A stretch of DNA of 64,000 bases from Micromonospora globbae (GTDB lineage Bacteria > Actinomycetota > Actinomycetes > Mycobacteriales > Micromonosporaceae): contig NZ_RAQQ01000001.1 in NCBI RefSeq assembly GCF_003610785.1, positions 372,001 through 436,000 on the forward strand, given 5' to 3'. The notes beneath the pieces are model-generated. The model had not been told where the DNA came from and searched no databases. It saw only the letters and a program-made list of their open reading frames with translations. Positions 45,868 to 54,551 of the stretch are shown piece after piece; within the stretch, counting starts at the first letter, position 1; every line of letters begins with the position of its first letter. A program made the position numbers and the translations under genes.

Positions 45868-48089
45868 CCGGGAGCGGGGCGCGCCGGTTCTGGCCGGGCC
45901 GGCGCCGGGTCCCGCTGGTGCTCCAGATGGCCGACGCCGACTGCGGCGCCGCCTGCCTGGCGATGATCGCCCGCCGGCACGGCGTACGGGCCTCGCTGGC
46001 CGCCGTACGCGACGTGCTCGACATCGGCCGCGACGGGATCACGGCGCGGGCGCTGCTGGCCGCGGGGCCCCGGTTCGGGCTGCGCGGCCGGGCCTTCCGG
46101 GCCGACGCGGCGCACGTCGGCGCGCTGCCCCTCCCCGCCATCGCGCACTGGGAGAACGCCCACTTCGTCGTCGTGGAGCACGTCAGCGAGCGCGGGGTCC
46201 GCCTGGTCGACCCGGCGCTCGGGCGGCGGCTGCTCACCCCGGCCGAGTTCGCGGCCGGGTTCAGCGGGACCGTGCTCACCTACACCCGCGACCCGCAGTC
46301 CCCGCCCGCGCCGCCGACCGTCGGACCGGGACCGATCGCCCGGCTGCGACGCGCCCGGCCGCTGCTGCGGCCGTTCCTGCCGCAGCTCGGCGCCGCGTTC
46401 ACCGTGTCCCTCGTCCTGCAGGCGCTGGGCCTCGCGCTGCCGATGGCCACCACCGTCGCGTTCGACCGGATCATGCCGGCCCGCGAGACGGCCCTCATGC
46501 CGTACCTGGCGCTGGCCATCGCGGCGCTCGTGCTGACCCAGTTCGGGGTGGCCTACCTGCGGTCCCGGCTCCTGGTCACCCTCCAGGCCCGGGTGGACGC
46601 CGCGCTCATGACGAGGCTGTTCGGGCACCTGCTGCGGCTGCCGTACGCCTTCTTCCAGCAACGCTCCAGCGGCGACCTGATGCAGCGGCTGTCCAGCAGC
46701 ATCCTGCTGCGCGAACTGGTCACCACCCAGGTGCTGACCGCGGTCATCGACGGCGTGCTGGTGATCGCGTACTTCGGCGTGCTGCTCGCCAGCGACCTCG
46801 CCTTCGCGGGGATGGCCGCCGCGATCGGCGTCACCCAGGTGGTGGCCGTGGCGGTGGTCAACGGCCGGTTGCTGCGGCTGAGCCAACGGCACCTCACCGT
46901 GCAGGCCGACGCGGAGAGCGCACTGATCGAAGCGCTGAACGGCATCGCGACCGTCAAGTCCATGGGTGCCGAGCGGCAGGTCTTCGACGGCTGGCTGCGC
47001 CGCTACACCACGGCGCTCGACGCCGACGTGGCCCAGAACCGGCTCTCCGCCACGGTCGCCAACATCACCGCCAGCGTCCAGCTCGCCGGCCCGCTCGCGC
47101 TGCTCTGGCTCGGCACCGGGCGGCTCTTCGACGGCGCCAACCTCGGCCAGACCCTCGGCCTGCAGGCGCTGGCCATGTCCGCCCTCACCCCGCTGGCCTC
47201 CCTGGTGGCCAGCGCCCAGGTCCTCCAGTCCGTGGTGTCGCACCTGCAACGGCTGCGGGACGTCTTCGCCGCCCGCCCGGAACCGGCCGGCGACCCGGAC
47301 CTGCCCGCGCCCCACCTCACCGGCCGGATCAGCGTCCGCGACGTCAGCTTCCGCTACGACGGCGCCACACCGCCCGTCCTGCACGGGATCTCGTTCGACG
47401 TCGCACCCGGGGAGAAGGTCGCCATCGTCGGCCCCTCCGGCAGCGGCAAGAGCACCCTCGCCATGCTGCTGACCGGTCTCTACCGGCCGACCACCGGGGA
47501 GATCCTGTTCGACGGGGTGCCGCTGTCGCACATCGATCCGACCGCGCTGCGCCGCCAGTTCGGCGTCGTGCTCCAGGAGAGCTACCTGTTCCGCGACTCC
47601 ATCCGGCGCAACGTCAGCCTCGTGCACCCCGGCATCGGAATGCCGGCGATCCGGGCGGCCGCCGAGGTGGCCGCGATCGACCAGGACATCGCGGCGATGC
47701 CGATGGGCTACGACACGCAGGTCGCCGAGCGGGGCCAGGCCCTCTCCGGCGGGCAGCGGCAGCGGCTGGCCATCGCACGCGCGGTGGCCGGACAACCCGC
47801 GGTGCTCCTGCTCGACGAGGCGACCAGCCACCTCGACGTGGCCACCGAACGACGTGTCGACCAGGCGATCTCGGCCCTGCGCTGCACCCGGATCGTCGTG
47901 GCGCACCGGCTGAGCACCGTCCGCAACGCCGACCAGATCCTCGTGGTCGCCGACGGACGCATCGTCGAGCGCGGCCGGCACGAGGACCTGCTGCGCGCCG
48001 ACGGCGTCTACGCCGACCTGGTCCGCTGCCAACTGACCGACGACAACTCTCCCCTGCCAGGAGGCGATCCGTGGCTACCCGTACCGTGA
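45855..48089 (+). CDS. lanT: LanT: C39 peptidase-containing ABC transporter
   Basis: 744 residues from GTG 45855 (GGGAG upstream). N-terminal C39 bacteriocin-processing protease with catalytic Cys30 (MADADCGAACLAMI), His103 (NAHFVVVEH) and Asp119 (LVDPALG); six-helix ABC exporter domain (about 165-450); nucleotide-binding domain with Walker [10 protein letters not shown] (526-534), LSGGQRQRLAIARA and LLLDEATSHLD. It removes the leader after the GG motif and exports the mature peptide. Overlaps both lanM and the next gene. Confidence 0.97.
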   Translation: MGRLTGSGARRFWPGRRRVPLVLQMADADCGAACLAMIARRHGVRASLAAVRDVLDIGRDGITARALLAAGPRFGLRGRAFRADAAHVGALPLPAIAHWENAHFVVVEHVSERGVRLVDPALGRRLLTPAEFAAGFSGTVLTYTRDPQSPPAPPTVGPGPIARLRRARPLLRPFLPQLGAAFTVSLVLQALGLALPMATTVAFDRIMPARETALMPYLALAIAALVLTQFGVAYLRSRLLVTLQARVDAALMTRLFGHLLRLPYAFFQQRSSGDLMQRLSSSILLRELVTTQVLTAVIDGVLVIAYFGVLLASDLAFAGMAAAIGVTQVVAVAVVNGRLLRLSQRHLTVQADAESALIEALNGIATVKSMGAERQVFDGWLRRYTTALDADVAQNRLSATVANITASVQLAGPLALLWLGTGRLFDGANLGQTLGLQALAMSALTPLASLVASAQVLQSVVSHLQRLRDVFAARPEPAGDPDLPAPHLTGRISVRDVSFRYDGATPPVLHGISFDVAPGEKVAIVGPSGSGKSTLAMLLTGLYRPTTGEILFDGVPLSHIDPTALRRQFGVVLQESYLFRDSIRRNVSLVHPGIGMPAIRAAAEVAAIDQDIAAMPMGYDTQVAERGQALSGGQRQRLAIARAVAGQPAVLLLDEATSHLDVATERRVDQAISALRCTRIVVAHRLSTVRNADQILVVADGRIVERGRHEDLLRADGVYADLVRCQLTDDNSPLPGGDPWLPVP

Positions 48090-48703
48090 CGACCACCGAG
48101 CAGCCGCGGCGGCCGGACGGGCCGCCCGCGGCGGGCGCCGGTCCGTTCCCGGCGCGCCGGGTCCTGCTGGCCGCCTGCGGCTCCGCGGACGTGCTGACCC
48201 TCCCCCAGTCCATCATGGTGATGCGGCACGCGCTGGGGCTCGACGTGCGGGTGGTGCTCACCCCGGCCGCGGCGCGTTTCGTGCCCGCCCGCTCGTTCAC
48301 CCTCCTGACCGGACATCCCGCCCTCGTCGACGAGGAGGCGACCACCGAGGTGCCGCACCTGGCCCTCACGACCTGGGCGGACCTGGTGCTCGTCCTGCCG
48401 GCCACCGCCAACACCCTGGCCAAGGCGGCCCTCGGCATCGCCGACAACCTCGTCGGCACCTGCCTGCTCGCCGCGTCGGCGCCCGTCGTCCTGGTGCCCT
48501 CGATGAACCAGGCGATGTGGGAACGCCCCGCGGTGCAGCGGAACGTGGCGCAGCTGCGCGACGACGGGTACGCCGTGGTGCCCCCGGTGCCGGTGCTCGC
48601 CCTGAGCACGGGCACCCTCTCCGGCCGCGGAACGCCGCCCATCGAGGTGGTGCTGGAGTTCGCCGCCGACCACCTGCGACGCGTGGACGGGCGCCGTGGC
48701 TGA
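48071..48703 (+). CDS. lanD: LanD-like HFCD flavoprotein (oxidative cysteine decarboxylase)
   Basis: 210 residues. AGGAGG (48059-48064) and a 6-nt spacer precede GTG 48071. HFCD-family features: N-terminal Rossmann/flavin strand RRVLLAACGSADVLTL, candidate catalytic His96, PATANT (110-115, the PASANT flavin motif) and the clamp-region PSMNQAMWERPAVQRN with Met-Asn (145-146). EpiD/MrsD-type enzymes use FMN to decarboxylate the C-terminal Cys of the precursor to an ene-thiol, which cyclises to AviCys or AviMeCys. The precursor here ends in Cys, consistent with this role. Confidence 0.9.
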   Translation: MATRTVTTTEQPRRPDGPPAAGAGPFPARRVLLAACGSADVLTLPQSIMVMRHALGLDVRVVLTPAAARFVPARSFTLLTGHPALVDEEATTEVPHLALTTWADLVLVLPATANTLAKAALGIADNLVGTCLLAASAPVVLVPSMNQAMWERPAVQRNVAQLRDDGYAVVPPVPVLALSTGTLSGRGTPPIEVVLEFAADHLRRVDGRRG

Positions 48704-49352
48704 GCCGCGTCGGGCGGCCGGGCCGAGGATCGCCGCCGTCACGGTCACGCTCGGCACCCTGCTGCTCGCGGTGGCGGTGGTCCCGTTCGTCCGCGCGTAC
48801 GCCGACTCGGCGGCCCACCGGCCCGCCGCCGAGATCGGTGTCGACCTCGCCCGGTCCGGCTGCGACCCGGAGCTGACCGACCCGGTCCGGGGCGTCGGTG
48901 TCCACGTCGGACCCGGCACCGCCGAGCCGTACGCCACCCGGATCCAGTACGACCTGGTCCCCCCGTCGTCCGGGCCCCACTTCGTGGTGCCGGCGCCCGC
49001 CGTGCGACGGTTCTACACCACCCGCGACCGGCCGGCGATCGAGATCCTGGTGCACAACCTGGAGCACGGCTACACCATCCTCTGGTACGTCGAGCCGCTG
49101 GTCCGGGACCAGATCGAGGCGCTGCGCGCGTTGGCGCAGAAGTTCGGCGACGACCGGTACGGGGGGCGGTTCGTGGTGGCGCCGTGGGATCCCGGGTACG
49201 GGGAGTTCCCCGCCGGCCGCCCGCTCGCCCTGTCACACTGGGGCGCCACGGCCGGGTACCGGCAGTTCTGCGCCGCGGTCAGTGGCGCCGCCGTGGAGCG
49301 GTTCGTGCTGGCCCACCCGCCGGTCGACTCGCCCGAGCCGACCGGCATGTGA
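48696..49352 (+). CDS. DUF3105-family membrane protein in the lanthipeptide operon
   Basis: 218 residues: one N-terminal membrane helix (about 11-30), then an extracytoplasmic DUF3105 domain with SGPHF, EILVHNLEHGYTILWY, and FVVAPWDPGY near the C-terminal half. His residues in HNLEHG could bind metal. It overlaps the lanD stop by 8 bp and ends the operon, so it should be co-expressed with biosynthesis. Role unknown; an outward-facing immunity, tailoring or folding function is possible. DUF3105 is not a standard lanthipeptide cluster component to my knowledge. Confidence 0.82.
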   Translation: MAEPRRAAGPRIAAVTVTLGTLLLAVAVVPFVRAYADSAAHRPAAEIGVDLARSGCDPELTDPVRGVGVHVGPGTAEPYATRIQYDLVPPSSGPHFVVPAPAVRRFYTTRDRPAIEILVHNLEHGYTILWYVEPLVRDQIEALRALAQKFGDDRYGGRFVVAPWDPGYGEFPAGRPLALSHWGATAGYRQFCAAVSGAAVERFVLAHPPVDSPEPTGM

Positions 49353-49507
49353 CCCGCCGGGGTCGCGGATCGGCCCTCGGCGGTGCGGCGTCCGGCGGTC
49401 GGCGGGACCGATCGCGGGCCGATCAGACGGTACGCTCGTCGACCGGGCACGCCGCGGTGCCACATCGACCTTTGTCCACCCGCACCACCGGATCGGAGAC
49501 TGGCGAC

Positions 49508-49798
49508 ATGTCCTTCCAGGCGTACCTCGACGCCATCGAGGAGAAGACCGGCAAGACGCCGCGGGTCCTCGTCGACGAGGCCAAGCAGCGCGGCTACGAC
49601 AAGGCCGACGTGAAGGCCGGCGTGATCGTGGACTGGCTGAAGAACGAGTACGGCCTCGGCCGCGGGCACGCCATGGCCCTGGTGCACGTCATCAAGAAGG
49701 GCCCGAAGATCAGCACCAAGCACGTCGGCTCGGACGGCTCGCACCGCGACGCCACGGACACCCTCTGGCTCGACGGCAGGGCCACCCGGCCGGCCTGA
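49508..49798 (+). CDS. DUF4287 domain protein
   Basis: 96 residues, MSFQAYLDAIEEKTGKTPRVLVDEAKQRG then ADVKAGVIVDWLKNEYGLGRGHAMALVHVIKKG, the DUF4287 pattern. Small, soluble and helical. Separated from the lanthipeptide operon by 155 bp with its own GGAG RBS, so probably not part of it. Confidence 0.88.
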   Translation: MSFQAYLDAIEEKTGKTPRVLVDEAKQRGYDKADVKAGVIVDWLKNEYGLGRGHAMALVHVIKKGPKISTKHVGSDGSHRDATDTLWLDGRATRPA

Positions 49799-49806
49799 CC
49801 GAGCCG

Positions 49807-49824
49807 GGACCCGACCCGGGGTCC
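49807..49824. terminator. Hairpin between convergent DUF4287 and ABC permease genes
   Basis: GGACCC (49807-49812) pairs with GGGTCC (49819-49824) around a 6-nt loop in the 54-bp convergent gap; flanks are G+C-rich. Confidence 0.4.
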
Positions 49825-49852
49825 GGGGCCGGCCGGCAGGTGGCCACCGCCC

Positions 49853-51793
49853 CTACGGCCGGCCTCGATACAGGCCCTTCCGCAGCCCGACGGCGCCCGC
49901 CGTGGCCGCCGCCACGGCGAGGCCGACGCAGGCCGCGACGATCGCGATCAGCGGGGCCCAGGGGACGGTCATCGGAACGTCCACACCGGTGCCGGCGAGG
50001 TCCGCGGTGACCGCGCGCCGCACGAGCCAGCCGAGGTACCCGGTGGTGAGCCCCCCGAGGACCAGGCCCGCACCGGTGACGAGGGTGGCCTGCCACAGCG
50101 CCGTACGGCGCAACTGGTCGCGCGTCGCGCCGAGCAGGCCGAGCGCCCGGTGCTGTCGGCGTCGTTGGCTCGCGCCGATGAGGGTGGCGTTCACGACGGC
50201 GATGGCGGCGTAGAACCCGGCAGGGCCCAGCAGGATGGTGAGCCCCACGTTGTTGCTGCGCCGGACCTGGTCGGTCACCTCCGCGATCCACTCCTCCCCG
50301 GTCAGGACGCGGCTGCCGGTGCCGGCGAGGGCTTCGCCGAGAGCCGTCCTCGCCGCGCCGGTCCCGGTGCCGGGTTCGGGGACGACGAACAGCTCGTCGG
50401 CCGGCGCGTCGTCGAGTTCCCCGGCGACGAGGTCGACGGGCAGGAGGATGTCGCCGTACAGGTCGGGCGCGGCGGGCACGACGGCGACGACCGTCAGGTC
50501 GACCGTGCGGCCGTCGATCCTGGCCCTGAGATGGCCGCCGAGTCCGGTGCCGCTGTCGACCACCTGCGTCTCGGAGACCGCGACGGTGGCCCCGCGAAGG
50601 TCGCGCAGGCTGCCCTTCGTGGCGTGCAGGCCCCGCGCCACGCTCGCGGTCGTCACGTCGACGGCGTCGACCTCCAGGCGTCCCTCGTCGCCGAACGCAA
50701 CGGTGAGCCGGCGGCGGGCGTCGACGAGCTTCACGGCGGGGTGCCCGGCCACCGTGGCGGCGACCTCGGTGGCGTGTCCGGCGCCGGGGCGGACCACCAG
50801 GGGCGCGCGGAGTTGGGCGCGGTCCTGGGCCGACGTCCAGTCGGCGGTGAAGCTCAGCGCGAGCAGCATCGAGCCGGCCACGGCCGAGATCGCGAGGACG
50901 GGCGCGGCCACCGACGTGGTGGTGCGTACGGCCGCGCGCAGTTCGTCGCGGGCCAGCCGGGCGGCGACGTCGCGGCTGACGAACGGGAGGGCCAGCAGCG
51001 CGGCGAGTCGTGGGACGAGCAGGGTGCCGAAGCACATGAGTGCGATGACCACGACCTCGGGCAGCAGGACGGAGGCCACCAGCGCGAAGAGCGGCTCCGC
51101 GTGCCGGGCCAGAACGGTCGCGGTGAGCACGGCGGCGAGGCAGAGGGTGCCGACGACCAGTTGCGCGACGCTGGGGCGGCGGCGCTCGACGGCTGCCTCA
51201 CGCAGCGCCGCGGACGGTGGGACGCGGGCGGCCCGGCGGGAGGACCGCCAGGTTCCGAGCAGCGCCACGGCCATGCCGGCGGGTGCGGCGACCGCCCAGG
51301 CCAGCCACGCGGGAGGGGCCACCAGGTGGAGGTCGGTGAGGCCCAGGCGGCGGATCAGGCCGAGTACGGGCGCCGCCAGCGGTGTCGCCGTGAGGCACCC
51401 GGCGACGACCGCGGCCGCGGCGACGACGACCGACTCGCCGAGGACGAGGCGGCGCACCTGACGCCCGGTGGCGCCGACGAGCCGCAGGAGTCCCAGTTCG
51501 CGGCGGCGGGTCGCGACGACGAACCCGAACGTGCTGCCGACGACGAAGACCGCCATGAACAGCGAGATCGCCGACATGATGCCGAACATCGAGGTCAGGT
51601 CGTCGAGTTGCTGGCGCTGCTCCCGGGTCGCCGCGCCACCGAGGTCGGTGAGGGTGGCCTCCACCGAGCCGACCAGGTTGACGGTGGTGGCCATCAGTAC
51701 GACGCCGCTCGAGAGGGCGACGAAGGCGCCGAGGTAGGCGGGCCAGGACGTACGGACGGTCTGGCGGGAGAGCCCGCTCGTCGCCGGGCTCAT
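49853..51793 (-). CDS. FtsX-type ABC transporter permease
   Basis: 646 residues, with two FtsX modules: TM1 (TSWPAYLGAFVALSSGVVLMATT), helices around 70-180 with VVATRRRELGLLRLVGATGRQVRRLVLGES, a central extracytoplasmic region (about 340-510), and a C-terminal module with SQRRRQHRALGLLGATRDQLRRTALWQATLV. Resembles BceB-like and SalY-type permeases that remove peptide antibiotics from the membrane. ATG 51793 overlaps the ATPase stop (ATGA). Confidence 0.9.
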   Translation of the reverse strand: MSPATSGLSRQTVRTSWPAYLGAFVALSSGVVLMATTVNLVGSVEATLTDLGGAATREQRQQLDDLTSMFGIMSAISLFMAVFVVGSTFGFVVATRRRELGLLRLVGATGRQVRRLVLGESVVVAAAAVVAGCLTATPLAAPVLGLIRRLGLTDLHLVAPPAWLAWAVAAPAGMAVALLGTWRSSRRAARVPPSAALREAAVERRRPSVAQLVVGTLCLAAVLTATVLARHAEPLFALVASVLLPEVVVIALMCFGTLLVPRLAALLALPFVSRDVAARLARDELRAAVRTTTSVAAPVLAISAVAGSMLLALSFTADWTSAQDRAQLRAPLVVRPGAGHATEVAATVAGHPAVKLVDARRRLTVAFGDEGRLEVDAVDVTTASVARGLHATKGSLRDLRGATVAVSETQVVDSGTGLGGHLRARIDGRTVDLTVVAVVPAAPDLYGDILLPVDLVAGELDDAPADELFVVPEPGTGTGAARTALGEALAGTGSRVLTGEEWIAEVTDQVRRSNNVGLTILLGPAGFYAAIAVVNATLIGASQRRRQHRALGLLGATRDQLRRTALWQATLVTGAGLVLGGLTTGYLGWLVRRAVTADLAGTGVDVPMTVPWAPLIAIVAACVGLAVAAATAGAVGLRKGLYRGRP

Positions 51794-52530
51794 CGACGCT
51801 CCAGATCGTTCATGCGCGACGCGATGGCGGCGGCGTCGGCGCGGTGCAGTCTGCCGACGATCTGCCCGTCGGCGAGGAACAGGGTCTCGTCGGCGTACGA
51901 GGCGGCGAGCGGGTCGTGGGTCACCATCACGATGGTCTGTCCGCCGTCGGCCAGGGCACGGAGCAGCGCGAGGACCTCGCGGCCGGTGTTGCGGTCGAGG
52001 GCGCCGGTCGGCTCGTCGGCGAAGATCACGTCGGGCCTGCCGTGGAGGGCGCGCGCGATCGCCACCCGTTGCTGCTGGCCGCCGGAGAGCTCCGGTGGCC
52101 GGCGCCTCGCGAGGTCCCGCAACCCGACCCGGTCCAGCGCGTCGGTCACCGCCGCACGGTCGACCCGCAGTCCCGCGAGCCGGGCCGGCAGGGCGACGTT
52201 GTCGAAGGCCGTCAGGGCATCGAGCAGGTTGTAGGACTGGAAGACGAACGCCATCGAGGTGCGCCGGAACTTCGTCAACGCGGTCTCGTTGAGGCTGTCC
52301 AGCGCCGTGCCGCCGATCGTCACCCGCCCGTGGCTCGGCCGGTCGAGCCCGGCCGCGATCTGGAGGAGGGTCGACTTGCCGGATCCGGAGGGGCCCATGA
52401 TCGCGGTGAAGCTGCCGCGGGCGAAGGCGTGGGTGAGGCCGCGCAGGGCGTGGACGCTGCCCGCGCGGGAACGGTACGTGCGGGTCACGCTCTCGAGCGC
52501 GACAGCGGGCGCCGTCGGTGTCTGCGTCAT
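51790..52530 (-). CDS. ABC transporter ATP-binding protein (MacB/BceA-like)
   Basis: 246 residues: Walker [10 protein letters not shown] (46-54), FVFQSYNLLDALTAFDNV, signature [15 protein letters not shown], Walker B VIFADEPTGALD, H-loop VTHD. Forms an exporter with the permease encoded downstream. Divergent from a kinase/regulator pair 108 bp away. Confidence 0.95.
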   Translation of the reverse strand: MTQTPTAPAVALESVTRTYRSRAGSVHALRGLTHAFARGSFTAIMGPSGSGKSTLLQIAAGLDRPSHGRVTIGGTALDSLNETALTKFRRTSMAFVFQSYNLLDALTAFDNVALPARLAGLRVDRAAVTDALDRVGLRDLARRRPPELSGGQQQRVAIARALHGRPDVIFADEPTGALDRNTGREVLALLRALADGGQTIVMVTHDPLAASYADETLFLADGQIVGRLHRADAAAIASRMNDLERR

Positions 52531-52625
52531 GCGTCCAGTCCAGCGAGTCGGCTGGTCCGGCGCACTGGCCCGTACGCGAGATCGGGGGTAGCGCTGGCGC
52601 TACCGTCGAGGAGCCGGGCACGCCC

Positions 52626-52631
52626 TACGCT
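52626..52631 (+). promoter_or_regulatory. -10 box of leaderless kinase transcript
   Basis: TACGCT, exactly 7 nt before GTG 52639. Confidence 0.5.
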
Positions 52632-52638
52632 GGGTGGA

Positions 52639-53895
52639 GTGAGCCCCCACGCCGACGCCTGGTCCGCCGTACGCGGCAGGCCGTGGCGTTTCCTGGTCTC
52701 GGCCTGGCCGTGGCGGTCCCTCGCCTACCTCGCCTCGACGGTGCCGATCGGGATCGGCGTACTGCTGGTGCTCGCGACGGTCGTCGGCCTCGGGCTCCTG
52801 ACCGCCGTGATCGTCGTCGGGCTCCTGTTGCTGGCCGGCGTCCCCCTGGTGGCGACCGTCATCGCGGAGATCGAGCGCGCCCGGCTCCGGCTGGTGCTTC
52901 CGCAGCCGTCCGGCGGCGAGCACCCGACGCTGCGCGAGCGGCTGCGCACCTGGCGCACCGTCCCGGTCTCGTGGTCGGAGATCGGCTACGCCACCCTCCT
53001 CGCGACGGTCGGTTGGGTCGTCGACGCCGTCGTCCTGACCCTGGCCGTCACCACCCCGGTCGTGCTGATCCTCGCGCCGGCCCTGGTCCGGTACGACGCG
53101 GTGGACATCTTCGGGTGGCGGATCGACACGGTCGCCGAGGCCTGGCCCGCCGTGGCGGTCGGCGTCCTGGTCCTCGCCGTCGTCGCCTATCTGCTGACCG
53201 CTCTCGCCAGCGCCCAGGCCGCGCTCACCCGGCTCCTGCTCGATCCGCCGGAGGCACGGCTGGTCGCCGCGGTCACCGAGCTGCGCCGCTCCCGCGTCGG
53301 GCTCGTCGACGCCTTCGAGGCGGAGCGCCGCCGCATCGAGCGCGACCTGCACGACGGCGCGCAGCAACGCCTCGTCGCCCTCACCATGACACTCGGGCAG
53401 GCCGAGCTCGAACTGGACGACGGCCCCGCGCTCGACCTGGTCACCAGGGCCCACGCCCTCGCCGAGGAGGCGCTGGAGGACCTGCGGGCCACGGTGCGCG
53501 GCATCCATCCCCAGGTGCTCACCGACCACGGCCTGGCCGCCGCGATCCACGAACTGGCCGACCGCTCCCCGGTCCCGGTCGACACCGACCTCCACCTGGC
53601 CGGAAGACTCCCCGCACGGGTGGAGACCGCCGCGTACTTCCTCGTCAGCGAGGCCCTGACCAACGTCGCCCGCCACTCGGGCGCCCGTGACGCCCAGGTG
53701 CACGCCTGGATGGCCGACGGCACCCTGACCGTGACCGTCGTCGACGACGGCCGCGGCGGCGCCGACCCCGCCCGAGGGTCCGGGCTCGCCGGACTCGCGG
53801 CGCGCATCGACGCCATCGACGGCACCCTCGACATCACCAGCCCGCCCGGGGGCCCGACCCACGTGAGAATGACATGCCCGATCGGCCCGACGTGA
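52639..53895 (+). CDS. Sensor histidine kinase (HisKA_3, sensor-domain-containing)
   Basis: 418 residues. An N-terminal membrane domain with about four helices (LAYLASTVPIGIGVLLVLATVVGLGLL etc.) is followed by HisKA_3 with His238 in RRRIERDLHDGAQQRLVAL and HATPase (EALTNVARHSGA; GSGLAGLAARIDAIDG). GTG 52639 fits a leaderless promoter. The stop lies within the regulator gene (22-bp overlap). Probably controls the divergent ABC exporter. Confidence 0.92.
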   Translation: MSPHADAWSAVRGRPWRFLVSAWPWRSLAYLASTVPIGIGVLLVLATVVGLGLLTAVIVVGLLLLAGVPLVATVIAEIERARLRLVLPQPSGGEHPTLRERLRTWRTVPVSWSEIGYATLLATVGWVVDAVVLTLAVTTPVVLILAPALVRYDAVDIFGWRIDTVAEAWPAVAVGVLVLAVVAYLLTALASAQAALTRLLLDPPEARLVAAVTELRRSRVGLVDAFEAERRRIERDLHDGAQQRLVALTMTLGQAELELDDGPALDLVTRAHALAEEALEDLRATVRGIHPQVLTDHGLAAAIHELADRSPVPVDTDLHLAGRLPARVETAAYFLVSEALTNVARHSGARDAQVHAWMADGTLTVTVVDDGRGGADPARGSGLAGLAARIDAIDGTLDITSPPGGPTHVRMTCPIGPT

Positions 53896-54551
53896 CCAAG
53901 CCGTTGAGAATCGTGATCGCCGAGGACGCGGCCCTGCTGCGGGAGGGGCTCGTCGGGATCCTGGAGCGGGCCGGCCACCAGGTCGTGGCCGCGGTCGCGG
54001 ACGCCGACGCACTGCTCGTCTACACCGCGAACCAGCGGCCCGACGTCGTCGTCACCGACATCCGCATGCCGCCGACCCACACCGACGAGGGGCTGCGCGC
54101 CGCCGTCGCCATCCGCGCCCGGTACCCCGACATCGCCATCGTCCTGCTGTCCGCGTACGTCGCCGAGGCGTACGTCACCGACCTGCTCGCCTCCACCACG
54201 GGCGGCGGCATCGGCTACCTCCTCAAGGACCGGGTCAGTCACGTCCGGGAGTTCCTCGACAACCTCGACCGCGTGACCGCGGGTGGCACGGTCGTCGATC
54301 CCGACGTCGTACGCCACCTCGTCACCCGACGCCGCAACGACGGCCCGTTGGCCACGCTCACCCCACGCGAGCGCGAGGTCCTCGCGTTGATGGCCGAGGG
54401 GTACACCAACCCCACCATCGCCGAGCACCTCGTGGTCAGCGAGGCGGCCGTACGCAAACACGTCGGCAACATCTTCGCCAAGCTCGATCTCGACCCCGAC
54501 TCCGACCGCCGCGTCTCGGCCGTGCTCACCTACCTGCGGGGCGCGTCGTGA
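53874..54551 (+). CDS. LuxR/NarL-family response regulator
   Basis: 225 residues: receiver domain (AEDAALLREG acidic pocket, phosphoacceptor Asp62 in VVTDIRMPP, Lys in GYLLKDRV) and LuxR HTH (LTPREREVLALMAEGYTNPTIAEHLVVSEAAVRKHVGNIFAKL). Partner of the overlapping kinase. Confidence 0.94.
   Translation: MPDRPDVTKPLRIVIAEDAALLREGLVGILERAGHQVVAAVADADALLVYTANQRPDVVVTDIRMPPTHTDEGLRAAVAIRARYPDIAIVLLSAYVAEAYVTDLLASTTGGGIGYLLKDRVSHVREFLDNLDRVTAGGTVVDPDVVRHLVTRRRNDGPLATLTPREREVLALMAEGYTNPTIAEHLVVSEAAVRKHVGNIFAKLDLDPDSDRRVSAVLTYLRGAS

Noticed and set aside
43762..48032. Long minus-strand open frames across lanM and lanT, up to 1018 codons
   Set aside because: Antisense shadows of genes with clear domains; no RBS and no recognisable protein features.
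50150..52234. 694-codon plus-strand frame across the FtsX permease and ATPase genes
   Set aside because: Antisense to two well-supported genes; sequence is low complexity and has no domain.
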